Of a stretch of DNA of 64,000 nt, positions 44,890-53,700 are shown one piece after another. The notes beneath the pieces were generated by a model that worked only from the letters and a program-made list of their open reading frames with translations, was not told where the DNA came from and searched no databases. A program made the translations under genes and the position numbers. How positions within the stretch are numbered: the first letter of the stretch is position 1; each line of letters starts with the position of its first letter. Origin of the DNA: DTHT01 sp037444625 (GTDB lineage Bacteria; Acidobacteriota; Terriglobia; Bryobacterales; Bryobacteraceae); NCBI GenBank assembly GCA_037444625.1, contig JBBIMA010000009.1, positions 23,741 to 87,740 on the forward strand, written 5' to 3'.

Positions 44890-45660
44890 GTGCTGCTGGC
44901 TTTGGACGTGGGCAACACGAACGTGACCGTCGGGGCCTTCGAGGGCGCCCGGCTGGCGGCGCGCTGGCGCCTGAGCACGGTCCACGAACAGACCGCCGAC
45001 GAGTGGGGCATCTTGATGCGCAACCTGTTTGCGCTCTCCTCGCTGGATCTGGCGGCGGTGGACGGCCTGATCGTGGCCAGCGTGGTGCCCCCGCTGGACG
45101 CCGCCCTGGCCCAGATGGCCCGCGATTACTTCGGGCGGGAGGCGCTCTTCGTGACCGCGAAGACCGACACCGGCCTGACGATCTGCTACGACAACCCGCA
45201 GGAGGTCGGCGCCGACCGGGTGGTCAACAGCGTGGCCGCCTATCACCGCTACGGCGGTCCTTGCGTGGTGGTGGATTTCGGCACCGCCATCACCTTCGAC
45301 GCCATCTCGGCGCGGGGCGAGTATCTGGGCGGCCTGATCTGCGCCGGCATCGGCATCACGGTGGAAAGCCTGTTTGCCAAGACCGCCCGGCTGCCGCTGG
45401 TCGAGTTCCGCCGGCCGGCCCGCCTGATCGGCTCCAACACCGTGGCCAGCATGCAGGCGGGCTTGTATTACGGGGCGCTGGGCATGATTGACGGCATCCT
45501 GGAACGGCTGCTGGCCGAGCTGGGCCCCGAGACCAAGATGGTGGCCACCGGGGGCCAGGCCCGCTTGATCGTGCGCGACTCGCGCTACCTGAAGGCGGTG
45601 GACGAGAATCTCACCCTGGAGGGCCTCCGCCTGATCTGGGAACGCCATCGCAGGCCGTGA
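44890..45660 (+). CDS. coaX: Type III pantothenate kinase
   Basis: The 256-residue ASKHA kinase phosphorylates pantothenate, the first step of coenzyme A synthesis. It begins MLLALDVGNTNVTVGAFEG (from a GTG start, phosphate loop at residues 6-13), then IVASVVPPLDAALAQM, DNPQEVGADRVVNSVAAY, VVVDFGTAITFDAIS with the catalytic aspartate region, GEYLGGLICAGI and MVATGGQARLI. Length and motifs are canonical for CoaX. Its stop shares the final A with the next ATG (TGATG), so translation probably runs through. Confidence 0.96.
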   Translation: MLLALDVGNTNVTVGAFEGARLAARWRLSTVHEQTADEWGILMRNLFALSSLDLAAVDGLIVASVVPPLDAALAQMARDYFGREALFVTAKTDTGLTICYDNPQEVGADRVVNSVAAYHRYGGPCVVVDFGTAITFDAISARGEYLGGLICAGIGITVESLFAKTARLPLVEFRRPARLIGSNTVASMQAGLYYGALGMIDGILERLLAELGPETKMVATGGQARLIVRDSRYLKAVDENLTLEGLRLIWERHRRP

Positions 45661-46373
45661 TGCCGAACGCGCCGCCGCCCGAAGAGCCGCCCGCCGAGTG
45701 GTCCTTCAACTACTTCAACTACTTCACCGAAATCGAGGAGCACTTCCGGCGCGCCCGCGGCACCGGGCTGTTCCTGCTCTCCCCGCTCGATTGGGCGCTG
45801 ATAGAAACCTGGAAGAACGCCGGCGTGCCCTTGGAGGCGGTGCTGCGCGGCATTGACGCCGCCTTCGCCAAATGGCGCAGCCGCCGCTCGCGTACGCAGA
45901 TGATCAACTCGCTGGCCTACTGCGCCCAGGCGGTCATGCTCGAGGCGGAAGCCATGGCCGGGCGGACACCCTCCCGGGTCGCACGGCCCGCTCCGCCTCC
46001 CTTTTCGCTGGAAGAGCTGCGCCGCTACCTGGAATCCAACGCCGCCCTCTTGCGAGACCGGCCGGAGCCGGTGTTCGCCGAGATCGCCGCCGCCCTGGAG
46101 CGCCTGGCCGGCGAGATCGAGCAGCAGGCCGAAAACCTGGAGGAGCTCGAGCGGCGGCTGACCGCCCTGGAGGAGCGCATGATCGCCGCCGCGCGCGCCG
46201 CCCAGTCCGAGGAAGACCTTCTGGCGGCCCGCCGCGAGCTGGATTCTCAGCTCCGTCCCTACCGCTCCAAGATGACGGCCGAACAACTGGCCATGCTGGA
46301 GAAACAGTTCCTGGAGCGCCGCCTGCTGGAGGCGGTCGGGCTGCCGCGGCTGAGCCTGTTTTATCTGGGCTGA
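45660..46373 (+). CDS. Hypothetical coiled-coil protein at the end of the cofactor operon
   Basis: The 237-residue protein starts with an aromatic-rich segment (WSFNYFNYFTEIEEHFRRAR), continues with a helical region (LSPLDWALIETWKNAGVPLEAV, LRGIDAAFAKW), then a proline linker near 110. A long coiled coil (about 120-200: FAEIAAALERLAGEIEQQ, EELERRLTALEERMIAAAR) follows, ending LPRLSLFYLG. No enzyme motif or signal peptide is visible. It is translationally coupled to coaX. Function unknown; a scaffold or regulator is possible. Confidence 0.8.
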   Translation: MPNAPPPEEPPAEWSFNYFNYFTEIEEHFRRARGTGLFLLSPLDWALIETWKNAGVPLEAVLRGIDAAFAKWRSRRSRTQMINSLAYCAQAVMLEAEAMAGRTPSRVARPAPPPFSLEELRRYLESNAALLRDRPEPVFAEIAAALERLAGEIEQQAENLEELERRLTALEERMIAAARAAQSEEDLLAARRELDSQLRPYRSKMTAEQLAMLEKQFLERRLLEAVGLPRLSLFYLG

Positions 46374-46396
46374 GGCGCAGCGGGGCGGAGGGCTCT

Positions 46397-47335
46397 TTAA
46401 AGAAAGCGCTGGGTGCCGTTCAGCTTCTGCCCGCTCAGCAGGAAGCCCGCCCGGGCGAAGTGGTAGCCGACATCCCGCAAGCTGACCAACGACCAAAGAG
46501 CGCGCAACACTCCCTCCAAGGCCGCCGCCGCACGCACCTTCAACCCCGCCGCGAACCCGTAATGTTTCCCGGCGAAGGTGGCCGCGCCCAGCGCCCAGTC
46601 GGCCGAATACAAGGCGCGCACCCGGGGCACCCGGCCGAGGGTGGGCCGCTCGCGGGGATGAACTACGGCCCGCAGGCCGGGCGCCAGCAGAATCCTGCGC
46701 GAGGCCCGGCGCACCTGAGCCGCGATTTCGGCCTCCGCCCAGGACTGTCCGTAGCGCTCGTCAATGTAGCGCAGGCCCTTCAGAAAATAACTGCGGATCA
46801 TCAGGGCGGCCAGCGAAGGGAACGTCACCGGCAGGCTCTCCGCGCTCAGATCGCCCGGCTCGATCGGATCCCAACATTCCTTCCGCGCCAGCCGGACGGC
46901 GTCCCCCGGACCGGGCAGGCGGTAGAACTGCGGCTGGGGCCGACCCTCGGCGTCCACCAGCAGCGGGCAGACCGCCACCGCCGCCGTCTCCGCGGCCAGC
47001 CGCTCGGCCAGCCCGGCCACCGTATCCTCTCGGACCTCGACCTCCGGGGCCAGGAAGAAAAAGAACTCGCCCTTGGCGGTCCGCATGCCGATGTTCAGGG
47101 CCTTGACCACGCCGAAGCGCCTGGGCAGCCGCAGAAAGACGGCCTCGGGAAATTCGGCCTCCAGTTGCGGGCTTTCGTCCTGCGAGCCGTTGTCCACCAC
47201 CAAAATCTCGAAGCTCTCGCGCTGCCGGGAAGCGCCCAGCGCTCTCAAACAGCGCCGCAAGGCCGGGGCGTTGTCCTCGGAAACGATCAGCACCGAAACC
47301 TGCGGGATCGCCTGCTCCTGCTCGCCGTCTGCCAT
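46397..47335 (-). CDS. GT2-family glycosyltransferase
   Basis: From ATG 47335 the protein has 312 residues with a GT-A fold of the rhamnosyltransferase-like GT2 group: VSVLIVSEDNAPALRRCLRAL, EILVVDNGSQDESPQL, NIGMRTAKGEFFFFLAPEVEV (where the usual DxD is replaced by PEVEV) and FPSLAALMIRSYFLKGLRYID. It should move a sugar from a nucleotide donor to a surface glycan or lipid. The frame is open 19 codons further, but TATGAT lies nine bases before this ATG, pointing to a leaderless message. Its 3' end faces the coiled-coil gene. The loss of a standard DxD makes its metal use doubtful. Confidence 0.87.
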   Translation of the reverse strand: MADGEQEQAIPQVSVLIVSEDNAPALRRCLRALGASRQRESFEILVVDNGSQDESPQLEAEFPEAVFLRLPRRFGVVKALNIGMRTAKGEFFFFLAPEVEVREDTVAGLAERLAAETAAVAVCPLLVDAEGRPQPQFYRLPGPGDAVRLARKECWDPIEPGDLSAESLPVTFPSLAALMIRSYFLKGLRYIDERYGQSWAEAEIAAQVRRASRRILLAPGLRAVVHPRERPTLGRVPRVRALYSADWALGAATFAGKHYGFAAGLKVRAAAALEGVLRALWSLVSLRDVGYHFARAGFLLSGQKLNGTQRFL

Positions 47336-47344
47336 CGAAAGGCA

Positions 47345-47395
47345 ATCATAGCGCAGGGTTCGATCTCGCGGCGCCCGCCGGAGCTCTGCCATAAT
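47345..47395. promoter_or_regulatory. Divergent -10 boxes for GT2 and the small secreted protein
   Basis: On the minus strand TATGAT (47350-47345) ends nine bases before the GT2 ATG at 47335. On the plus strand CATAAT (47390-47395) ends six bases before the ATG at 47402. Neither gene has a ribosome site, so both messages look leaderless. No -35 boxes are evident in the 66-base gap. Confidence 0.5.
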
Positions 47396-47401
47396 AAAGC
47401 C

Positions 47402-47779
47402 ATGGGCCGCGTCGTTGTCTTCCTCGCCGCCCTGCTTGGCTTGGTTCTGCCCCTCTCAGCCGATCCGCCCATGACCCGGCTGCGCATCGAGGTGCGCAAT
47501 TACAACGGCAAGCCGGTCGAGCGCGCCAGCGTCGTGGTGCGCTTCGTCGAGGGACGTTCGCCCGCCAAGCTGGGCAAGAAGATCATCACCCAGTGGGAAG
47601 TGAGAACCAACCAGGAAGGGGTGGTGAAAATCCCGCCCATTCCCCAGGGGAAGATCCTGGTGCAGGTGATCGCCAAAGGCTACCAGACTTTCGGTCAGAC
47701 CTTCGAGGTGGCGGAGGAAGAGAAGACCATCGAGGTCAAACTGAATCCCCCGCAACCGCAATACTCGGCCCACCAGTAG
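47402..47779 (+). CDS. Small secreted carboxypeptidase-regulatory-like protein
   Basis: The 125-residue protein has a signal peptide (VVVFLAALLGLVLPLSA) and one carboxypeptidase-regulatory-like/transthyretin-type beta-sandwich: LRIEVRNYNGKPVERASVVV, then TNQEGVVKIPPIPQGKILVQV and VIAKGYQTFGQTFEVAEEEK. The same fold caps the TonB receptor at 2199-5435. A structural or binding role in the periplasm is likely. It is the first of two adjacent small secreted-protein genes; the next has its own promoter. Confidence 0.85.
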   Translation: MGRVVVFLAALLGLVLPLSADPPMTRLRIEVRNYNGKPVERASVVVRFVEGRSPAKLGKKIITQWEVRTNQEGVVKIPPIPQGKILVQVIAKGYQTFGQTFEVAEEEKTIEVKLNPPQPQYSAHQ

Positions 47780-47805
47780 CGCCGCCCGCCGCCGCCCGGG
47801 ACCGC

Positions 47806-47834
47806 TTGCGCCCGCCCGAGCAAGGGCGTATGCT
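47806..47834 (+). promoter_or_regulatory. Promoter of the Gly-rich GWxTD-like gene
   Basis: TTGCGC (47806-47811), a 17-base spacer and TATGCT (47829-47834) form a plausible sigma-70 promoter. Transcription would begin about 21 bases before the ATG at 47863, leaving room for the GGAGG ribosome site. Confidence 0.45.
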
Positions 47835-47862
47835 TCCTAGACAGGCAACCGGAGGTTCCGGC

Positions 47863-48636
47863 ATGAAAAGGTTATGGTTGGCAATTGTGGCTACGCTGAG
47901 CCTGGGAGCGGCTACCCTGGCGGCGGAAGAATTCTGGCAGAAGAAGAAGTTCTCCGAGTGGACCGCTAAAGAGGTCCGGAAGATGCTGAATGATTCGCCC
48001 TGGGCCCGGCCGGTCGAGGTGCGCCTGGACTTTATGGGCGGAGCCCGGGCGGGCGGCGGAGGCGGCCGGCGCGGGGGTCGCGGCGGCGGGGGCGGCGGTG
48101 GTTTCTCGGATGCCTCGGTCGGCGCGGGCGGGCTGGGTGAGGAAGGCGGCATGGGCGGCGGAATGGGCCGGGGCGGGGGAGGCTTTGCGACCCCCGAATC
48201 GGTGCCCACGACCACGGTCTATGTGCGCTGGCGCACGGCCCTGCCCGTCAAGCAGGCCATCGTGCGCGGGCGCTTCGGAGACGAAGCGGCCAGTTCCCCG
48301 GAGGCCGCCAAGGTGCTGGCGTCGCAGGAGACCCATTACATCATCGAGATCGCGGGGCTGCCGGCGCCGATGGTGCGGGTCAATCCCGAGCAGTTGAAGT
48401 CCAACGCCCAGCTCCGCATCAAGGACCAGTCGCCCATTCAGGCCGTGGACGTCAAGGCGGGACGGGATCAAAACCGGGTGAATCTCTATTTGATTTTCCC
48501 GCGGGGCCAGCAGGGCAGTCACCAGATCGTAGTGGAGGACAAGGAGGTCGAGGTCTTCCTGAAAGCCGGTCCGCTGGACATCCGGCGCAAGTTCCGGCTC
48601 AAGGACATGATCTTCGAGGGCAAGCTGGAGATTTAG
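47863..48636 (+). CDS. Secreted GWxTD-like protein with glycine-rich insert
   Basis: The 257-residue protein has a signal peptide (RLWLAIVATLSLGAATLAA) and then an N-terminal segment (EFWQKKKFSEWTAKEVRKML, NDSPWARPVEV) like that of acidobacterial GWxTD-domain proteins. A low-complexity Gly/Arg stretch (about residues 62-107) rich in GGG and RGG, with GGMGGGMGRGG, follows. The last ~150 residues are a beta-rich domain (TTTVYVRWRTALPVKQAI, THYIIEIAGLPAPMV, LDIRRKFRLKDMIFEG). It is probably periplasmic; function unknown. The glycine stretch may be flexible or phase-separating, but that is speculation. Confidence 0.8.
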   Translation: MKRLWLAIVATLSLGAATLAAEEFWQKKKFSEWTAKEVRKMLNDSPWARPVEVRLDFMGGARAGGGGGRRGGRGGGGGGGFSDASVGAGGLGEEGGMGGGMGRGGGGFATPESVPTTTVYVRWRTALPVKQAIVRGRFGDEAASSPEAAKVLASQETHYIIEIAGLPAPMVRVNPEQLKSNAQLRIKDQSPIQAVDVKAGRDQNRVNLYLIFPRGQQGSHQIVVEDKEVEVFLKAGPLDIRRKFRLKDMIFEGKLEI

Positions 48637-48691
48637 GGCGGCAGGAGCGCCCGGCCGCCGCCTGGCCCCGGGGGACGATTTCAGGAGGCGG

Positions 48692-48751
48692 TTGACAAGG
48701 GGGGGGCGGGTCTGGCATACTCTAGGTAGGCGAACAAAAGGCGAAAACGCC
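48692..48751 (+). promoter_or_regulatory. Promoter and candidate operator of the imuA-imuB-dnaE2 cassette
   Basis: A perfect -35 TTGACA (48692-48697), an 18-base spacer containing a long G-run, and CATACT (48716-48721) form the promoter. Just downstream GGCGAA repeats directly at 48729-48734 and 48740-48745, eleven bases apart (one helical turn). The second copy also forms the inverted repeat GGCG-AAAA-CGCC (48740-48751) that ends at the imuA ATG. These elements overlap the expected start of transcription, where a repressor of a damage-inducible operon would bind. No ribosome site is visible. Confidence 0.55.
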
Positions 48752-49411
48752 ATGCCTGCCTGCCTCACCCCTCTCACCACCGCCGCTCGCCTGCGCCCCT
48801 CGGAACCCCTTCGCCTCCCCATCGGATTGCCCGAATTCGACCGCCTCACCGGCGGCCTGCCTCGCGGTTCCCTCACGGAAATCTTCGGCCCGCCCTCCTC
48901 CGGCCGCACCACCCTGTTGCTGGCCGCCCTGCTGGCCGCCGCCGCAAGCCAGCAAACTTGCGCCCTGGTGGACGCCACCGACGCCTTTGATCCGGCCTCC
49001 GCCGCCCAGGCCGGCTTTCCCCTGGACCGCCTGTTGTGGATCCGCTGCGGCGGCGAGGCGGAACGCGCCCTCCGGGCGGCCGACCGGGTGGTGAATGCGG
49101 GCGGCTTCGGCCTCGTCGTGCTGGACTTGGCCGACCTCGCCCCGCGCATCCTCGGCCGCATCCCGCCCCTGTGCTGGTTTCGCCTGCGTCGCGCCGTCGA
49201 AGGCACGCCCGCCATCCTGGTGGTGGCCACCCCGCAGCCCTTGACCGGCGCATGCGCCTCCCTGCTGGTGGAAATGAAAGGCGGCAGGGCGCACTGGGCC
49301 GGCGCGCCCAACGCCCGGCTGCTGGTGGGCAGCGCCTTCCAAGCCTTCCCGCGCAAACCGGTCCGCGCGGAGGCCGCCTCTTTCCAGGCGCCTGCCCGCT
49401 GGGCGAGGTGA
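48752..49411 (+). CDS. imuA: ImuA, RecA-like accessory protein of the mutasome
   Basis: From ATG 48752 the protein has 219 residues. It has a RecA-like core with a modified nucleotide-binding loop, EIFGPPSSGRTTLLLAALL, where Arg replaces the Walker A lysine as often in ImuA proteins. IGLPEFDRLTGGLPRGSLTE precedes it and FGLVVLDLADLAP corresponds to the Walker B strand. The frame is open 20 codons upstream but that part covers the promoter. It is followed by imuB and dnaE2 in the classic order; in characterised bacteria these act together in damage-induced translesion synthesis. Confidence 0.9.
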   Translation: MPACLTPLTTAARLRPSEPLRLPIGLPEFDRLTGGLPRGSLTEIFGPPSSGRTTLLLAALLAAAASQQTCALVDATDAFDPASAAQAGFPLDRLLWIRCGGEAERALRAADRVVNAGGFGLVVLDLADLAPRILGRIPPLCWFRLRRAVEGTPAILVVATPQPLTGACASLLVEMKGGRAHWAGAPNARLLVGSAFQAFPRKPVRAEAASFQAPARWAR

Positions 49412-49414
49412 ACC

Positions 49415-50692
49415 ATGTTCGCCTGCCTGCATGTGCCGGGGCTGCCTGCCTCCCAGCAGGCCCTGCTGCCGGAGTGCGCCGCCGCTTTCTCTCCCAAAGT
49501 CGAACCGACCGCGCCGGACGCCGTGACGCTGGCCCTGGAAGGCTTGGAGAGGCTGTTTGGATCGCTCGAAAAACTGGCTTGGGCCATGGCGCAGCGCGCC
49601 GCCGATCTGGGGTGGGAGGCCCGCGTAGCGGTGGCCTCCAATCCCGACGCCGCGCTGGCGGCGGCCCGGGGCTTGCCGGGCGTCACCGTGATTCCTGCCG
49701 GGCGGGAGGCGGAAGTGCTGGCCCCCTTGCCGGTGGCGGTGCTCGAACCGGCCCCGGAGATCGCCGAGACGCTGGCGCGATGGGGCATCCGCACGCTGGG
49801 GGAGCTGGCGGCCCTGCCCGAGCGGGGGCTGGCCGAGCGGCTGGGGTCCGAGGGCGTCCGGCTGCAAAAGCGGGCGCGCGGCGCGGCGGTCCGTGCCCTG
49901 GCGCCTGTGGCGGCGCCCGCGGTGCTGGAAGAGAGGCTGGAGTTGGAGCATCCGGCGGCTTTGCTGGAGCCGCTGCTGTTCCTGCTGGCGCGGCTGCTCG
50001 AACAGCTTTGCCGGCGGCTGCAAGCCCGGGGGCTGGCGGCGCTGGAGCTCCGCCTGCACCTGGATCTGGAAGACGGCGGAGAGCACCTTCGGGTGTACCG
50101 GCTGCCTGTGCCGATGCGCGCGCCGGGAGCGTTCCTGAAGCTGCTGCGGCTGGATCTGGAGGCGCATCCGCCCCGCGCCGCCGTGCGCGCCCTGCGGCTT
50201 TCGGCCGGCCCGGCCGCGCCGCGTTCGGTGCAGCACGGTTTGTTCGTTCCCCGTGCGCCCGAGCCCGAGAAGCTCGAATTGACGCTGGCGCGTCTGGCGG
50301 CTCTGGTGGGGGAGGATCGTGTGGGCGCGCCGGAACTGCTCGATACCCACCGCCCGGATGCGTTCCGCCTGAAGCGCTTCAGGGCGGGTGAGCCGGGCCG
50401 GTTTGCGGGCGGGCGCCGCGCCGGGGGCGTTTCCCTGGCGCTGCGGCGGTTTCGCCCGCCTTTGCCGGCGCGGGTCGAGGCGCCCGAGGGCCGTCCGCGG
50501 GTGGTGCTGGCGCAAGGCGTGCACGGGCGCGTGGTCGAGGCGGCGGGCCCCTGGCGCGTCTCGGGGGAGTGGTGGCGGACGGAGGGTTACTGGCGGGAGG
50601 AATTCGACGTGGCTCTCGCGGGGGGAGGTCTCTACCGGATCTACCGGGACGGCCTTCGCGGCGGCTGGTTCGTGGAGGGCAGCTACGACTAG
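49415..50692 (+). CDS. imuB: ImuB, catalytically silent Y-family polymerase-like protein
   Basis: The 425-residue protein is a DinB-like Y-family protein: ALEGLERLFGSLEKLAWAMA, ARVAVASNPDAALAAARG, a helix-hairpin-helix-type TLARWGIRTLGELAALPERG and a little-finger-like region. The catalytic acidic residues of true Y-polymerases are not seen near the N-terminus (FACLHVPGLPASQQALL), as in other ImuB proteins. A beta-clamp-binding pentamer QHGLF is at residues 273-277 (followed by EKLELTLARLAALVG), the feature ImuB uses to bring DnaE2 to the sliding clamp. GAGGTGA precedes the ATG four bases after imuA. Confidence 0.9.
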   Translation: MFACLHVPGLPASQQALLPECAAAFSPKVEPTAPDAVTLALEGLERLFGSLEKLAWAMAQRAADLGWEARVAVASNPDAALAAARGLPGVTVIPAGREAEVLAPLPVAVLEPAPEIAETLARWGIRTLGELAALPERGLAERLGSEGVRLQKRARGAAVRALAPVAAPAVLEERLELEHPAALLEPLLFLLARLLEQLCRRLQARGLAALELRLHLDLEDGGEHLRVYRLPVPMRAPGAFLKLLRLDLEAHPPRAAVRALRLSAGPAAPRSVQHGLFVPRAPEPEKLELTLARLAALVGEDRVGAPELLDTHRPDAFRLKRFRAGEPGRFAGGRRAGGVSLALRRFRPPLPARVEAPEGRPRVVLAQGVHGRVVEAAGPWRVSGEWWRTEGYWREEFDVALAGGGLYRIYRDGLRGGWFVEGSYD

Positions 50693-50700
50693 GGTTTGCG

Positions 50701-53700
50701 ATGAGCTACGCCGAACTCCACGCCCGCTCGGCTTTCAGCTTTCTGGAAGGGGCTTCGCTGCCGGAGACCCTGGCGGAGCGGGCGGCGGCGCTGGATCTGC
50801 CCGCCGTGGCGCTGCTGGACCGGGACGGCGTCTATGGCGCGCCGCGTTTTCATCGGGCGGCGCGGAAAGTCGGCTTGCGGGCCCATGTGGGCGCGGAAGT
50901 GAGCGGCACGGACGGGGCCCGCTATCCGTTGCTGGCCGCCAGCCGGACCGGCTACCGCAACCTCTGCCGGCTGATCACGCGCCTGAAGCTGCGGGCGCGC
51001 AAGGGGGAGGGCGCGGCCGGGCCCGAGGAGCTGGCGGAGTTTGCCGAGGGCCTGATCTGCCTGACGGGGGACGAGAACGGGCCGCTGGTGCGGGCTCTGG
51101 AAGGTGGGGGAGTGGAGGCGGGCCGGCGGGCCGGGGAGCGGCTTATCGAGACATTCGGGAAAGAAAATGTTTACGTCGAGCTCCAGCGCCACGGCCGCCG
51201 CGAGCAGGAGGCCCGCAACCAGGCCGCCTGCCGGATCGCCCGCTCGCTCGGCCTGCCCCTGCTCGCCACCGGCGGCGTCTGCTACGCCCGGCCCGAGGAG
51301 CGCGAGATCCTGGACGTGTTGGTCGCCATCCGCCACAAGCGCACGCTGGAGACCGCCGGGCGCCTCCTGGAGGCCAACGCCGAACGGCATTTGCGCTCCC
51401 CGGCGGAGATGGCCCGCCGGTTCGCCGACCTGCCCGAGGCTCTGGCCGGAGCGCGCGAGCTTTCCGCCCGCCTGGAGTTCACCCTGGACGATCTGGGCTA
51501 CGAGTTTCCCCGCTATCCGACGCCGCCGGGCGAAACCATGGCCTCGCTGCTGCGCAGGCTCACCGAGGAGGGCGCCCGCCGCCGCTACCGGCCCTATCAT
51601 GAAGGCGCCCGCCGCCAGATCGAGCGCGAGCTGGCCCTGATCGAAAAGCTGCATCTGGAGGGCTACTTCCTGATCGTCTGGGATCTGGTGCGCTTCTGCC
51701 GCGAGCAGGGCATTCTGGCGCAGGGCCGGGGCTCGGCGGCCAACAGCGCGGTCTGCTATGCGCTGGGGATCACGGCGGTGGATCCGGTGGGCATGGAGCT
51801 GCTGTTCGAGCGCTTCCTTTCCGAAGAGCGCGGCGAGTGGCCGGACATTGACCTGGACTTGCCCAGCGGGGAGCAGCGCGAGCGCGTCATCCAGTACGTT
51901 TACCGGCGCTACGGCCCGCTGGGCGCGGCTATGACCGCCAACGTGATCACTTACCGGGATCGCCTGGCCGCCCGCGAGGTGGGCAAGGTGCTGGGCTTCG
52001 AGCCGGAAGTGACGGCGCGGCTGGCCGGCCGGGCGCGGCCCTGGGAATTCCAGGATCCGAAGGAGACCGCCGAGCGGCAGTTCCGCGAGGCCGGCCTGGA
52101 TCCCGCCCATCCGGCGGTGAGCAAGTTTCTGGAGCTTTACCTGGCCGTCCAGGACCTGCCGCGGCACCTGGGCCAGCACTCGGGCGGTATGGTCATCTGC
52201 CAGGACCGGCTCGATTCGGTAGTGCCTTTGGAGCCGGCCGCCATGCCCGGGCGCGTGGTCGTGCAATGGGACAAGGACGACTGCGCGGACATGGGCATCA
52301 TCAAAGTGGACCTGCTGGGCCTGGGGATGATGGCCGTGCTCGAGGATTCCATCCGACTCATCCGGGAGCACTACGGGGAAGAGGTGGATCTGGCGCACCT
52401 GCCGCCGGACGATCGGGCGGTCTGGGACGCCCTTCAGCGGGCCGACACCATCGGCATGTTCCAGGTGGAAAGCCGGGCCCAGCAAGCCATCCTGCCGCGC
52501 CTGCGCCCGGCGCGCTTTTATGACCTGGTGGTGCAGGTGGGCATCGTGCGGCCCGGGCCCATCGTGGGCCGGATGGTGCACCCGTACTTGAGACGGCGGC
52601 AGGGTCGCGAGCCGCCCGAGTGCCTGCACCCTTCTCTGGAGCCCGTGCTGCGCCGCACCCTGGGCGTGCCGATCTTCCAGGAGCAGCTTCTGCGCATGGC
52701 TATGATCGCTGCGGGTTTCACGGGCGGCGAGGCCGAGGAGCTGCGGCGCGCCTTCACCCACAAGCGCTCGGAGGCTCGCATGAAGCAGATCGAGGCGCGC
52801 CTGCGGGAGGGCATGAACCGCAACGGCATCACGGGCGAGGCCCAGGAGCGCATCGTCGAGGCGATCACCTCCTTCGCGCTCTACGGCTTCCCCGAGTCGC
52901 ACGCCGCCAGCTTCGCGCTGATCGCCTACGCCAGCGCCTATCTGAAGTGTCATTATCTGGCGGCTTTCACCGCCGCCCTGCTCAACAACCAGCCGATGGG
53001 TTTCTACTCGCCGGCCACGATCCTCAAGGACGCCCAGCGCCACGGCTTGAAGGTGCGCCCGGTGGATGCGGCCCGCTCGGACTGGCCCTGCACGCTGGAA
53101 CCCGAGAAGGGCAAGATCGTGCTCCGGCTGGGCCTCTCGTATGTGAAGGGACTGCGGGAGAGCGCCGGCCGGGCCCTGGTGCGGGAGCGGGCCCGCGGGC
53201 CGTTCGCCTCGGTCGAGGATCTGGCCCGCCGCGTGCCCGAGTTGCGCCGGGACGAACTGGAACGGCTGGCCGAAGCGGGCGCGTTGAATTCGCTGGGGGT
53301 GGCGCACCGCCGCCACGCGCTTTGGGAGGCCCGCCGGGCGGCGCGGCCTGCCGGTCCGTTGCTGGCCGGGCAGCCGGAGGCGGAGGGAGCCTCGCCGCTG
53401 CCCGCCATGACCGCCGAGGAGCGGCTGCTGGCCGATTACGAGACCGCCGGGCTGACCGTGGGCCCGCATCCGATGGCTTACTGCCGCCCGGCCCTGCGCG
53501 CCCTGGGCGTGCGGCGCGCGGCCGAGCTCAAGCGCCTTGCCCACGGGCGTCGCGTGCGCGTGGCGGGCGCGGTGATCGTGCGGCAGCGGCCGGGCACCGC
53601 CAAGGGCTTCGTGTTCCTGAGTCTGGAGGACGAGACCGGGATCGCCAACGTGGTCGTTGATCCCGATACGTTCGAGCGCTACCGCCTGGAGCTGGTCGAG

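Noticed and set aside
48035..48195. Glycine-rich stretch as a tandem DNA repeat or CRISPR-like array
   Set aside because: The repeats are irregular and in frame inside a coding region with a signal peptide and conserved flanks.
48731..48743. LexA box of the Gram-positive type (CGAAC-N4-GTTCG)
   Set aside because: Only the left half CGAAC is present; the right half reads GGCG. The phased direct repeat explains the sequence better.
50689..53544. Long open frame on the minus strand opposite dnaE2
   Set aside because: Antisense shadow of dnaE2; low-complexity Arg/Gly/Gln/His composition, no domain.
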